64,000 bases of DNA from Amorphophallus konjac (lineage: Eukaryota; Streptophyta; Magnoliopsida; Alismatales; Araceae). Shown piece by piece: positions 22,919 through 35,469 of this stretch. The stretch lies in contig CM040128.1 in assembly GCA_022559845.1 (NCBI GenBank), forward strand, positions 220,829,643 through 220,893,642. Reading direction: 5' to 3'. Within the stretch, counting starts at the first letter, position 1; each line of letters starts with the position of its first letter. The notes beneath the pieces are model-generated. The model did not search any database. It was not told the DNA's origin and saw only the letters and a program-made list of their open reading frames with translations. Position numbers and translations under genes: made by a program.

Positions 22919-23990
22919 GTATAAATGCGTAACTGCATTGCCATATTATATTTTTTAAAGCACAAACGGCAATGAACCTTAGGTTTGTGTTTGGTCATGT
23001 TTGGGTCATAATGATAATAACCTGGACTTGACCTGATTTGGCATTGCATCAGCCATCACCATAAACAGGGAAAGGAAAAGAAAAAATTGTGTAACCCTAA
23101 CTGTGCTTGTGTCAGAATAGATCAGTTTGGCATTGAGCCGAATATTTAGAACTGGATAGAATTCGATCCATTACCTTGTCTGCTTAGAACAGTGGGCTTG
23201 ATCTTAGTTCTAGGTCATGTTCAATGGATCAGGAAAAGTTTGTTGGGAATGGATGGACTTTAAGATCTAAAGGGGGGGGGAGTGAATAGATCTACCCTTT
23301 AAAACCTTTCAATCCTCTAAAAATTTAACTGCAGTAAGTAAACAGATGCGAAAATGAAAGAATTACTACAGCTGAATTAAGTTCAACTTAAAGAAGAATG
23401 TGTATGCGAAGGAAAGCGATCAGGTCTGTATAATCAGATGCACGCGGTTGGAACCAAAGCACAAGCACAACACACAATAATCTCACAGAACTCATGAGAT
23501 TTTAGGTGGTTCGGCACAAGCCTACATCCACCCCACACTCAAATCGAGTGTGGCTTACTACTGATTCACAGTTTCTTATTGCTGACCCACAGCTTCGGGG
23601 ATTATATCCCTACACCCGCTGAGCTTCACAGCTTGCTACCAGAGGAATCCTCCTCTGCCGTTGAGGTTTACAGCTTAACCTCTCTGCTGACACACAGCTT
23701 GAAGAACAGTGTTTCAAAATAAAACAAAGGAAAACAGAAAGCCAAAAACACAGCGAGAATGTAGCTCAAGATAATGAGCAAATCGGCTATGGTTCTGAAC
23801 CAAGAGACCGATGACTGTGACTCTCAATTGCTTCTTCTCTCCAATCTCTCTCACTCAGCTCTCTCTCTGAACTTGCAGGCACTAGCTCTCCTGGATCATA
23901 TTGGCTCTTCTTCAAACTACTTCCTTTTTTTTGTTAATCTCTCGATCACGAATTTCCTCTCTTCTTTCTTCTACACGAACGGATTCCCAT

Positions 23991-24145
23991 TTATATGAGC
24001 AACAGAAAGAGGGCGTGTGGAAATCACATTTCGCGCCCAAGCTTTTCATCTAGATATGAGGACCAAGAGCCACGTGGCTGCATCTGGGCTTAACAACTTT
24101 CCATGTGTCATGAGCATAGCTCAATTTTTAGTCTTGGATCACGTG
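23991..24145 (-). promoter_or_regulatory. Promoter of the left Sirevirus B LTR
   Basis: On the minus strand CATATAAATGGG (23988-23999) is a TATA box, and upstream of it lie CACGTG at 24071-24076 and 24140-24145, the latter within GCACGTGATCC. The right LTR has the same layout at 33560-33715. Confidence 0.7.
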
Positions 24146-24239
24146 CCTTCCTTAAACTTTACGAACAAGTGTCCTGTCAAAATGTTAGACACTCAGTCAG
24201 CATAAGATAGTTAAGACAATCATTAGAATTGTGCAGACA

Positions 24240-25110
24240 TAATAGAGCATGAGAGGAAAAGTGCACGGGCTCAAATGTGCATGAATTAAAACGTGCACCA
24301 ACATTATTAGGCTGTAAGAGAATTATGCACAGACATTATGTGTGCAAGAAGCAACGATTGCACCGAGCCAACAAGCTATAGACCTATCGTGCACAGACCT
24401 TGCGCTTGCAAGGAAAAAGGATTGCACAGACCTTCTGTGCTCATACGAGAATTGTGCACCGACTTAGAAGTGAGTAAGTTATGCCCAGAATTCATTCGAA
24501 CAATATGAAGGTATGCACCGATGTGATTATGCACAAATCAGTATCACACATACGTTATGTGCAACACACAGTGAATTGCACCGACTTAGTTAGCACAAGT
24601 CAAGACTTGCACTGACAGCATATGCATGATGTGCTGCGTGCGCCATTTTCAACGAAGGTTGCACCTACTTTATGTCAGCCTGATGTAAGAGCTGCACCGA
24701 CCTTGCATGGTGAAGTGCACAGACTTAAACATGCGAACTGAGCATTGCACTGACTTGGATCTGCCAAGGCAATGTGCACAGACATAAATGCACCAAGGCA
24801 ATGTGCACGGACATGAATGCATAGACCTATATGCATATGAACAGTGACGTGCACTGACTTTAGGCAATGAAATGCACTGACAATAAATACAATGCACCGA
24901 CTCTGTTTTGCATCCTACACACATGTATGAAGGACATGCACAGACTTATTTGCATGCTACCGCAGCGGTTGCACCGACCTTGTGTCCCTTAGACACCAAC
25001 ATGCATAGACTCTCTATAGAATGAGCTAGGAATTGCACCTACTCAATTCATACCGGTATTTGACATGCACCGAGTATGAGTGCAGTTCGTCATGAGCTTG
25101 CACCGACTTA
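24240..25110 (-). repeat. Array of TGCACCGACTT (AAGTCGGTGCA) motifs, left LTR
   Basis: TGCACCGACTT, TGCACAGACTT and TGCACTGAC variants recur about 30 times at 20-35 bp spacing. On the minus strand the core is AAGTCGGTGCA, the same framework as AAGTCTGTACA in family A, with two changed bases. The array fills the U3 upstream of the G-boxes. Confidence 0.85.
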
Positions 25111-25330
25111 TAGTGAGAATGCAACATGAAAGTGCAGAGAAGTTTTAATGCAAGTGACTAATAATTATCTGACATTTATGAAAGAATCATCAAAATACAC
25201 AACATCCTCATGGTCAAAGAAAAATAATCAAGGTGAACCAAGTCAACTCTACTGTTGCTAATAAATCAAAACACATTCAACACATGCAACAATACACACA
25301 CTGCTGATCAATCCCAGAGGAGGTCCAACA

Positions 25331-27300
25331 TTCTCCCCCTTTTTGATGATGGCAACACTTAAAGAGTTACTGGCAACTCCCCAAAAAGAAATGCCGGAGA
25401 AATGATTTGTTTTGATGAGACGTTAAGCACAGTCAGATATTATTAACAAAAATCAAACTCCCCCTGAATGAAGGACTCCTCCCCCTTAATAACCCTGAGA
25501 TCTTTCTCTTCCCTTCTCTCTCCCTGTAGCCATCAGAATCTCTCCCCCTATAAGCATAGTCTATCTTGAGATTTCAATCTTTCCCCCTTCGATCCAGAAT
25601 AGAGAGGGATAGAGAAGGAGACGCCTGCATGATCTCTCCCCCTTTGCCATCAGCAAATAAGGAGTGAGGAAGACAAGAAGGGATGCAGGAGGATAGAATA
25701 ATATTCTGTGCAATGGTTCAGAATATAAGCAAGTTATTGGAGAATTCTTTAGATATAAGAATCAATCATTGTGTAAGCTTGATAAATGGCAGGTTTAAGA
25801 GTTATAGAAGGTAGAGTGAATTCACTGACTTTCTGAAATAGGGTTATAGAATCAGTTTATAGCAATGAACCTAAGTCACATAATTATGATAAACTAGGTC
25901 AAAACTGTATCCTACTGATTGCAGAATCAATGAGTATCAAGGAGAGTGACCTGAATATGTATTGGGGTTAAACAATTAACACTTAGCGAATTTTGAATTT
26001 CAAGGGTTACAGCAAATCTTTTTCACTTATGATTTTGAATCTGAACTCAGTGAACAGACAAGTGTCATTTATACCGTTGACATTAAGGTCACACATGGGT
26101 TAGACGCAAGTACCCCCAGTTACTAAGCATAAACTAACATATCTATTTCTGATCAAAAACTACACAGATGATTTACACCTTTGACATTGAGAGTACACGT
26201 TTATCAGACGCCAGTACCCCCAGTTACTCAGTGAAACCAGCCCTATAGATTTGACCATATGAACAAAGGTAACATGACGCACTTCATGACATGAAGTTCT
26301 CTCCACTTCTTTGATGGAGGGTTCAGTTTCTCAGTGCAATTCAGTCATTACTCTGTCGCTTTATTCATTTGATTTACTGATAATTTTATTGTTGTTGCCC
26401 TTTTTAATTTTCAAGGAGACTTGTTTAAAGACAATACACTTTCTGATTTTCTTAGCCTAGACTTCATTAAGACTGTCAGTTTCAGATACTGTGAAGATCT
26501 TATCTGTCATAGTTATGAAAGAGAGGTTGAGAGCTATAAAAGATTTTCTACCACCTTATTCTTCTGAAGGCAGTCTTTAAACTCTACAGTCTATTAAAAT
26601 TAAACCACCAGTTCATTCAAGGAGCAAATGTGATTCTTATAATAGAAGAGTTGTAATAATTGCCGCTCAAAATAATGAACCAAATACAGAACTGTCATCC
26701 TTTCAGAATAAGGGAATAGACGATAGAGCACAGAAGCAGCTCATAAGGAGTATCAAGAAGAGTGACCAAGATACAATGTGATAGAAGTAGTTCCCACCAA
26801 GTTCCATTTGATGCAATTTAGGCCATGTGATGAGAACTTTTGAGAGTGAGGAGAGAGTTTGAAAAAGGTTACACCAAAATCAGAATGACTAAACTCCTCC
26901 TGACATCATAATGCAGCGACTATGCATGCGTATGGAATACAAATGCACCGACCTGTTATCTGTAATACACAAGGTGCAATGACCTACATGCTGTAAGGCA
27001 GGGACGTGCACTGACCTTGTATGCAGAATACTTACACCATGCATCTACTAAGTGTAAAACATGCACTGACATATACTCGGTGCAGAAACAAACTCAATTG
27101 CTCATAGAAAAGACATTCACCGACCTTAGTAGTGCATATAGCAAACTCAACTGATGTGTGATCTAGAGGAAAGACTCCCCCTATCTATATGCAGTTCTAT
27201 TTAACGATGCATTTATGCACAGAAATTATTCAAAAATTTAGAGATTATTCATTCAGAGACAAGCTGACACATTTATTTTCAGACAACTACAAACAGCAAT
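25331..27300 (-). mobile_element. Sirevirus B 3' internal non-coding region
   Basis: This 2-kb part follows the RNase H end and has no ORF, so there is no env-like gene. Reverse purine tracts of the AAAGGGGGAG kind occur near 25331, 25462, 25485, 25548, 25585, 25640 and 27175. The paired GTAACTGGGGGTACT blocks lie at 26060-26130 and 26165-26240. The TGCACCGAC-like motif of the LTR also appears here (26940-27130). Confidence 0.8.
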
Positions 27301-28990
27301 TCAGGCAAGAGTTCTGAGTAATTCATCATGAAGAAATTTACACAAGCTTAATTCTCTTAAGAATTTAAATCTTTCATTACCCAAAGGCTTTGTAAAGATG
27401 TCAGCGATTTGTTTTTCAGACTCAATGAATTCAAGTTTAATTTCCTTCTTACTGACTTCATCTCTAAGAAAATGATGTTTGATTTCAATATGTTTTGTCC
27501 TAGAATGATGAACTAGATTCTTAGTTAAGGAAATAGCACTAGTGTTTTCACACATAATTGTGATGCAACCAAGATTTATATGATAGTCAAATAACTGGTG
27601 TTTGATCTAGAGAACTTGGGCATCACAGTTCCCTGCAGTCACATACTCTGCCTCAGCAGTGGACAAGGCTATAGTGTGTTATTTTTTAGATGCCCAAGAG
27701 ACTAGACACCCACCAAGGAATTGACAATATCCACTAGTGCTTTTCCTATCAATTCTATACCCAGCATAATCTGCATCAGTGTACGTTAGAAGGTCTAGTT
27801 CACAATTAACAGGATACAATAATCCTAGGTCAAGGGTGCCAGACAGATATCTAAAGATCCATTTTACAGCAATTAAGTGTGAATCGTTGAGACATGCTTG
27901 AAATATAGCGCACAAACATATTGAAAATTGAATGTCCGGACGAGATGCAGTAAGATATAGTAAGGATCCGATCATACCCCTGTAGTGTTTGGGATCTACC
28001 ATTTTACTTGACGAATCAAAATCAAGACAGGTAGATGTCCCCATTGGTGCTGTGATTACTTTGAGGTTTTCCATCTTGAATTTCTTTAATAGATCCTTCA
28101 AGTACTTTTCTTGAGTTATGAAAGTTCCTTCTTTGGTTTGATTAGCCTGCATGCCAAGAAAGAATTTCAATTCTCCCATCGAGCTCATTTCAAATTCACT
28201 AGTCATCAGAGCTGAGAATTCCTCACACATTAATGAATCAGTTGATCCAAATACTATTTCATCTACATAGATTTGAATAATCGGAATTTTATCTTCAAAT
28301 ACCTTTGTGAATAGTGTCTTGTCAACCTTACCTCTTGTGAAACCCTTTTCTGAGAGGAAATTGCTCAGTCTTTCATATCATGCTCGGGGAGCTTGTTTCA
28401 ACCCATATAATACCTTATCAAGTTTATAGACATGATCATGAAAGTCTAGGCATTCAAAATCAGGGGGTTGTTTAACATAAACATTTTCTTTTATTTCTCC
28501 ATTTAAGAAGGCAGATTTGACATCCATCTGCTTCAAAGTAATTCCTAGATTGTATGTAGTAGCTAAAAGAATTCTAATGGCTTCTAGCCGAGCTACAGGG
28601 GCAAAGGATTCTTCAAAACCAATACCAAATTCTTGGTTGTACCCTGAGCTACTAGTCTAGCCTTATTTCTTATGATGTTACCCTGCTCATTAGATTTATT
28701 TCTAAAAACCCATTTTGTGCAAATTATGTTGCCATGTGAGGGTTTAGGAACTAAATGCTAGACTCTATTCCTATCAAATTGACTAAGCTCATCATGCATG
28801 GCATTAATCCAATGTTCATCCTTAAGAGCACAATCTATGTTTTTGGGTTCAGTCTGAGATACTAGGGCAATTGAATTTAATTCATTTTTAATTCTTAAAT
28901 GTGCTCTAGTTCTCATTGGATCATTTACATCACCAATAATATTTTCAGGGGGATGATCTCTAAGAAATTTAAGATTAATGACTTGATTAC
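27301..28990 (-). pseudogene. Sirevirus B pol: reverse transcriptase and RNase H, broken
   Basis: The RNase H half is clear in 27301-28230: DFDSSSKMVDPKHYRGMIGS, YTDADYAGYRIDRKSTSGYC, CLVSWASKK, then after a break HSRTKHIEIKHHFLRDEVS and IADIFTKPL. The reverse transcriptase lies upstream (28230-28900) with several breaks; its active-site motif at 28253-28269 reads YVDE instead of YVDD. The domains match those of Sirevirus C but stops and frameshifts prevent a continuous protein. Confidence 0.85.
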
Positions 28991-30363
28991 CTGAATTCTC
29001 ATTTACCTCCTCCTCAGTGATTGGAGCATTTGCTTCACCTTCCTCAGCAGACTCTTCATTTTATTTTTCATCATTCTTTAAAATTTCTCCATCACTTTTG
29101 TTCCTGCACAAATCAATATCAGACTTAGTTGCAGACTCATCAAAGACAACGTGAGGAGATTCTTCAACAGTGTTTGATTTGAGATTAAAGATTCTATAGG
29201 CTCTGGACTGATCTGAGTAACTTGGAAAAATTTCAGGTTCACTTTTTGGTTCAAAATTTATCAAGGTCTCTTTTTGAATTAATATGAACAAAACATTTAC
29301 TGCCAAAGACTTTGAAGTGGGCTAGAGAAGACTTTTTACCTTTCAGAATCTCATAATGAGTTAATTGAGTTTTGAGTCTTACCAAGGCTCTATTAATTGT
29401 GTAACATGCTGTGTTGGTAGCCTCTGCCCAAAACTTACTTAGTAAGTTACCTTCCACCAGCATGGTCCGAGCCATTTCCACCAGAGTTCGATTTCTCCTT
29501 TCCACCACTCCATTCTGCTCTGGAGTCCTTGGTAAGGAGAATCTGTGAGTGATGCCATTCATCCTGCAAAAGTCATCAAATTGTGAGTTAACAAACTCAC
29601 CACCATGATCAGAAAGGATATTCGAGATGCCATGATTATTAGACTATTTTATTTTATAAAAGAACTTCTGAAATTCTTCAAAAGCTTCATTTTTGTGAGA
29701 CAGGTAGAAAACCCATATAAATCTAGAAAAATCATCAACAAGCACAAAACCGTATCTTTTACCAGATAAGCTAGCAGATCTTGTGGGTCCAAATAGATCC
29801 ATGTGAATTAGCTCATACGGTTTAGAAGACAGGTTTTCTATTCTAGATTTGAAGGAATTTCTAGTCTGTTTACATTGAGTACATGCCTCACACATTTTAT
29901 TGTCATTTTTGAATGAAATTTCAGGAAGCCCTTTTACTAACTTATGCTTATTCAGTTTGTGAAGAACACTGTAGCTGGCATGACCTAATCTGCGATGCCA
30001 CAGGAAGCTAAGACAAAGATTAGTGTGTGCTACATCATCTAAATCTACCATATAGATGTTATTAATTCTTTTGCCAATGAATTTCACAGATTCTAAATTT
30101 AGTTCAAATATGGTGCATGCAAGAGAATCAAAAACAACTTTATGACCTTTAGCACATAATTGACTAATGCTCAAAAGATTGTAAGCTAGCCCTTCAACTA
30201 ATAAAACTTCTTCAATGCAGGATGAAGAGCACTTACCATCCATACCTGAGCTAATTATTTTACACTTGGTATTACCTCCAAAAGTAACATGACCAGCATC
30301 TTTCTTTACCAACGTGCAAAATTTAGCTTTGTCTCCGGTCATGTGCCTGGAACAGCCACTGTC
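28991..30363 (-). pseudogene. Sirevirus B pol: protease motif, GAG-pre-integrase and integrase, broken
   Basis: YLDSGCSRHMTGDKA near 30325-30363 holds the DSG aspartic protease site; a stop replaces the Trp just before it. The zinc-binding and core integrase follow: LWHRRLGHASYSV, CEACTQCKQT, ELIHMDLFGP (first catalytic Asp), LSDHGGEF near 29600 (second), and EQNGVVERRNRTLVEMA near 29500 (Glu). The C-terminal part with HVVFDES ends near 29140, and a linker runs to the reverse transcriptase. At least three breaks are present. Confidence 0.85.
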
Positions 30364-32731
30364 CAGATATCATTTGTTGTGATTGGCTGCCAGGCATACC
30401 TACAAGGGAATTAAGTAGAGTGATTTGGAACCCAAAGTTTCTTGGGTCCCAACAAAGAACTCATCTCATGCAGATAACAAGCAAGATGTTTAGGTATCCA
30501 TATTTGTTTTGGTGTCTTTCTGGGTATTGTGGATTTCTTGCTTTCAAGATTAGTCTACCTTTTCTTGCCACTTTCATTCTTTTGACCTTGCTTCTGATGT
30601 GTGACATTTTGTTTCTTTCTCAAATCATTTTTAGAGTTTCTTTGCCAGCGTCTGGCCCAATTGATATTGGGAGTAGTAGGTGACCTGTAGACTTTGGACT
30701 GACTAGTCATGAAATCAGCATAGCCATAGGAATTTTGACTCCTGAAGTTATTGTTCGTAGTCTACCTGTAGGAGTTCCTAGGGTGAGACTGCTGCCACTG
30801 ATTATGATGCATCGGGAAGTACTGCATGGGTCTCATGTAACTCTGACTTTTCCAATTTATCTGATGATTTGTATTGTGGAATGCAGAGTAATTGGGTCCA
30901 GTCTTGTGGTGCATTTGACCAATGGTGGTTCTACCCAGACCCATCTGTGGAAGTTTGGTAGATTTGGTCTTGGGTTTCGGTTGAATCTTAGCTTTGGTGG
31001 TCTGACCACTACCTTGGCTTTTGCTCTTGAATGTAGAAGTGTATGAACATGACTCACCAGCCACCCCTATCTTCCCTTTGCCTTTGTCCTTGGCGCTGGG
31101 CTTGATTGTGTTAATGTTTTTATTCTTATTCTCATCATGACTTCCAACTGAAGTCATTTTTATTAGAGGCTGAAATGTCCCCTTTTCAATCACAAAAGAG
31201 GTAGTTCTCACATCAAACCTCTTTTTATTTGTTGGGTTAAAACCCAATCCTTCCTTTCTGAAGTTACTTTTTGTCCCCATGATGGCATTCAGATTCTTAG
31301 TGTCTTGTGCCATGCCTTCAAGGGTATTTTGTTTATCTTTGTTTTATTTCTCAGTGGCTATATTTGTTTCATTCTGAAATTCATGAATCTTTGTTTTGAG
31401 ATCATCAATGGTCTTTTCTAGATTCTCATTTTCAGCTCTTAAATCAATCAAAATAGTTTTATCATTCTCAATTTCACAAATAGAGTTTTTCAAGTTTAAA
31501 TTCTCAGCTTCTAGACATGCAAGTTTATCAGACAAGGTAGAATCATTGACTAAGGAATTTACTTTCTTCTTCAGGTGTCTGTTCTCCCTACGCATGTCTT
31601 CATACTTCTCAAGCAGTTCAGCATAAACATTTTCCCATTCAGTTTGAGTAAAATTATCAAACGGGGAAGTTACCTAATCGTCGCCTTTTGCCATCAGTCA
31701 AATCTCCCCATCTTTATCATCGTCAGAGGAGCTGCTCTGACTATCCTTTTCCTCATCGCTCCAGGTGCTCACCATTGCTCTTCCATTTTTATTTTTCCAC
31801 CTGGTTTGCTTTTCCTTGAGTTCAGGACAGTCCGCCTAAAGGTGTCCTGCTTTCCTGTAGTTATAACAAACAATAGAGTCAGATTTCTTTGCAGGTTCTG
31901 ATTTATGTTTGGGTTGTCTCGTTCTTGAGAAATACTTTCTTCTCAGCCCTTTCCCTTCTTTCCTCAAGAATTTCTTAAACTTCCTGGTAAGCGTAGCAAA
32001 CTCATCAGCATCCTCCTCAGAACTCGTGCTGCTACACTCACTGGATGACCCTTTGCTAGAAATAGCTTTAAGGGCAAGGGGTTTTCTTTTCTTCTCACTT
32101 TCATCAGTTTTCTTGAGGTTCAACTCATACGTCATGAGAGAACCTATAAGTTCATCTACAGTTGTTTTGGTCAGGTCCCTGGACTCTTCAACGACGGTGG
32201 CCTTGTGTGCCAAATGGGCGTCAGGGACCTCAGAATCTTCCTAACCAATTCATAATCACTATAGACCTTTCCCAGACTTCTCAGACTGTTGGTGATAACA
32301 TTAAGACGAGCATACATATTTGAGACAGTCTCATCAGGCTTCATCTTAAAAGCTTCATATTCAGAGACGAGTATATTCGCTTTTGTCTCTCTGACTTGGG
32401 AAGTCCCCTCGTAAATTACTTCAAGCTTATCACACATCTCCTTTGCAGTCTTGCAGGATGAGACTCTGGAGAACTCAGTGGGATGGAGTGCACATTGTAT
32501 CGCGTTAATTGCACCCTAATTTAACGTGGACTTACGGATATGCTTCTTAGTCCAGAATTCCTCATCTGGAGGTAAATCAAAAGGCCCTTTACTCACTACC
32601 TTCCAGATCTCGTAGTCCTTAGCGCGAAGAAATACTTGCATCATGTTCTTCCAATATGCATAATCGCTACCATTGAAGAATGGTGGCTTACTCGTCGAAT
32701 GCCCCTCAGCAACCATTCCTTTAGAATCCAT
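30364..32731 (-). pseudogene. gag: Sirevirus B gag, broken
   Basis: The start at 32731 reads MDSKGMVAEGHSTSKPPFFN and YAYWKNMMQVFLRAKDYEIW, the UBN2-type copia gag. It continues through YEGTSQVRETKANILVSEYE, then after a frameshift DLTKTTVDELIGSLMTYEL, an acidic Ser/Glu stretch and a zinc-knuckle position reading CYNYRKAGHL, where the second Cys has become Tyr. A coiled-coil region (31344-31595, KKKVNSLVNDSTLSDKLACL) and a Lys/Gln-rich tail (30762-31313) complete the long gag typical of this lineage. It is split into at least five frames. Confidence 0.85.
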
Positions 32732-32770
32732 CTCTTCTCTCCGGGATGTGAAGCCCTACTGGAGAGTATA

Positions 32771-32782
32771 GCTCTGATACCA
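32771..32782 (-). other. Primer-binding site of Sirevirus B
   Basis: GCTCTGATACCA on the + strand is TGGTATCAGAGC on the minus strand, two bases inside the LTR end at 32785. It is complementary to initiator Met tRNA. Confidence 0.92.
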
Positions 32783-32784
32783 CG

Positions 32785-34899
32785 TGTTGGGAATGGATGG
32801 ACTCTAAGATCTAAAGGGGGGGTTAATAGATCTACCCTTTAAAACCTTTCTATCCTCTAAAAATTTAACTGCAGTAAGTAAACAGATGTGGAAATGAAAG
32901 AATTACTACAGCTGAATTAAGTTCAACTTAAAGAAGAATTTGTATGCGAAGGAAAGCGATCAGGTCTGTATAATCAGCTGCATGCGGTTGGAACCAAAGC
33001 ACAAGCACAACGCATGCAAGCTGCTTAGCAAAGATCACACAATAATCTCACAGAACTCATGAGATTTTAGGTGGTTCGGCACAAGCCTACATCCACTCCA
33101 CACTCAAATCGAGCGTGGCTTACTGCTGATTCACAGCTTCTCACTGCTGGTCCACAGCTTCGGGGATTATATCACTACACCCGCTAAGCTTCACAGCTTG
33201 CTACCAGAGGAATCCTCCTCTGCCGCTGAGGTTTACAGCTAAACCTCTCCGCTTACACACAGCTTGAAGAACAGTGTTTTAAAATAAAACAAAGGAAAAT
33301 AGAAAGTCAAAAACACAGCGAGAATGTAGCTCAAGACAATGAACAAATCGGCTCTGGTTCTGAACCAAGAGACTGATGACTGCGACTCTCAATTGCTTTT
33401 TCTCTCCAATCTCTCTCACTCAGCTCTCTCTCTGAACTTGCAGTCACTAGCTCTCCTGGATCATATTGGCTCTTCTTCTCACTGCTTCCTTTTTTTTTTT
33501 GTTAATCTCTCGATCACGGATTTCTTCTCTCTTCTTTCTTCTGCACGAACAGATTCCCATTTATATGAGCAGCAGGAAGAGGGCGTGTGGAAACCACATT
33601 TCCCGCCCAAGCTTTTCATCTAGATATGAGGACCAAGAGCCACGTGGCAGCATCTGGGCTTAACAGCTTTCCACGTGTCATGAGCATAGCTCACCTTTTA
33701 GTCTTGGATCACGTGCCTTCCTTAAACTTTACGAACAAGTGTCCTATCAAAATGTTAGACACTCAGTCAGCATAAGATAGTTAGACAATCATAGGAATTG
33801 CGCAGGCATAATAGAGCATGAGAGGAAAAGTGCACGGGCTCAAATGTGCATGAATTAAAATGTGCACCAACTTTATTAGGCTGTAAGAGAATCATGCACA
33901 GACATTATGTATGCAAGAAGCAACGATTGCACCGAGCCAACAAGCTATAGACCTATCGTGCACAGACCTTGCGCTTGCAAGGAAAAAGGATTGCACAGAC
34001 CTTCTTTGCTCATACGAGAAACGTGCACCGACTTAGAAGTGAGTAAGTTATGCCCAGACTTCATTCGAACAATATGAAGGTATGCACCGATGTGATTATG
34101 CACAAATCAGTATCGCACATACGTTATGTGCAACACACAGTGAATTGCACCGACTTAGTTAGCACAAGTCAAGACTTGCACCGACAGCGTATGCATGATG
34201 TGCTGCGTGCGCCATTTTCAACGAAGGTTGCACCTACTTTATGTCAGCCTGATGTAAGAGCTGCACCGACCTTGCATGGTGAAGTGCACAGACTTAAACA
34301 TGCGAACTGAGCATTGCACCGACTTGGATCTGCCAAGGCAATGTGCACAGACATAAATGCACCAAGGCAATGTGCACAGACATGAATGCATAGACCTATA
34401 TGCATATGAACAGTGACGTGCACTGACTTTAGGCAATGAAATGCACTTACGATAAATACAATGCACCGACTCTGTTTTGCATCCTACACACTTGTATGAA
34501 GGACATGCACAGACTTATTTGCATGCTACCACAGTGGTTGCACCGACCTTGTGTCCCTTAGACACCAACATGCATAGACTCTCTATGGAATGAGCTAGGA
34601 ATTGCACCTACTAAATTCATACCGGTATTTGACATGCACCGAGTATGAGTGCAGTTCTTCATGAGCTTGCACCGACTTATAGTGAGAACGCAACATGAAA
34701 GTGCAGAGAAGTTTTAATGCAAGTGACTAGTAATTATCTGAAATTTATGAAAGATTCATCAAAATACACAACATCCTCATTGTCAAAGAAAAATAATCAA
34801 GGTGAACCAAGTCAACTCTACTGTTGCTAATAAATCAAAACACATTCAGCACATGCAGCAGTACACACATTGCTGACCAATCCCAGAGGAGGCCCAACA
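32785..34899 (-). mobile_element. Sirevirus B 5' LTR (right copy)
   Basis: It starts TGTTGGGAATGG and ends GGCCCAACA on the + strand, followed by the AAGTT target copy. The promoter has TATA at 33560-33567 and CACGTG at 33641, 33672 and 33710. The hairpin/CCACCTAAAA module lies at 33065-33130 and the TGCACCGACTT array at 33800-34690, all in reverse. Confidence 0.92.
33800..34690 (-). repeat. Array of TGCACCGACTT motifs, right LTR
   Basis: This is the same array as 24240-25110, nearly unit for unit, with scattered base changes, for example between CACTGACAG (24610) and CACCGACAG (34180). The agreement shows that the array is copied with the LTR, not expanded independently since insertion. Confidence 0.88.
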
Positions 34900-34904
34900 A
34901 AGTT

Positions 34905-35469
34905 TACTTATTTTTTTCTTTTTTGCAAGGATACTCAATGAGTCTTGCATTTTTTCTGTATTTTGGACGCCATTGCATATCAACCAAAGGTCCTTTGGTG
35001 CATGTTCTCTCGAATATGTATGCTGATATCTCCGGCCATTACCGGATGCTAATATTGAGTTAAGATGGCAGTATTTGGTTCTTAAGTGTACATGCTGCAT
35101 AGAATATTACAAACTATAAAGGAGATACCAATCTTTATTATTTACGATCCTAACAAGCAAAAAAAATTTCAAAGGATAGTTGGATTATGTCTATGTTTAC
35201 TTTTCTGAAGTAACTAGTCTACATAAAAATACTTTGAAATGTGGGCGCCCAACTCACCATCCACAACTTGTTGGAGCTTTGATGCGCTGACCATCCTGCA
35301 CCCTAACATTATTTACGCCCCAATGTTGTGAGGTATAGCCCGATAGTGCTCTCACTTTTGTTCATTAAGGAGCTTTTCTTCCTACTCTTCACCATCTCTG
35401 TGGCACTTCTTGATTTTTTATTATTTTTTTTATTTTTTGTATACTCCTGTTTATGTCTGCCACCTCTAT
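34905..35469. other. No gene recognised right of Sirevirus B
   Basis: AT-rich sequence that resumes the target interrupted by Sirevirus B. The text near 34935-35060 (CGCCATTGCATATCAACC, CTCCGGCCATTACCGG) may be degraded coding sequence, but no frame is convincing. Confidence 0.4.

Larger units (their letters stand above)
23241..25330 (-). mobile_element. Sirevirus B 3' LTR (left copy)
   Basis: It starts TGTTGGGAATGG and ends GGTCCAACA on the + strand, adjoining the purine tract TTCTCCCCCTTTTTG (reverse) at 25331. It closely matches 32785-34899 by eye; it lacks about 25 bp near 23470 present in the right copy. It contains the hairpin/CCACCTAAAA module in reverse (23505-23570), the promoter (23991-24145) and the TGCACCGACTT array (24240-25110). 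Confidence 0.92.
23236..34904 (-). mobile_element. Sirevirus B, complete Ty1/copia element with target duplication AAGTT
   Basis: Two direct LTRs (23241-25330 and 32785-34899) flank an internal region reading on the minus strand. AAGTT stands on both sides (23236-23240 and 34900-34904), a 5-bp target duplication. The minus-strand order is LTR, Met-tRNA primer site, gag, protease, integrase, reverse transcriptase, RNase H (the copia order), a 2-kb non-coding tail with several polypurine tracts, LTR. The coding region is broken many times, so the copy is not autonomous. It landed among the host gene fragments. Confidence 0.92.

Noticed and set aside
30420..31046. Plus-strand open frames opposite the B gag (also 31396-32244)
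   Set aside because: They are shadows of the minus-strand gag-pol, which has clear domain motifs.
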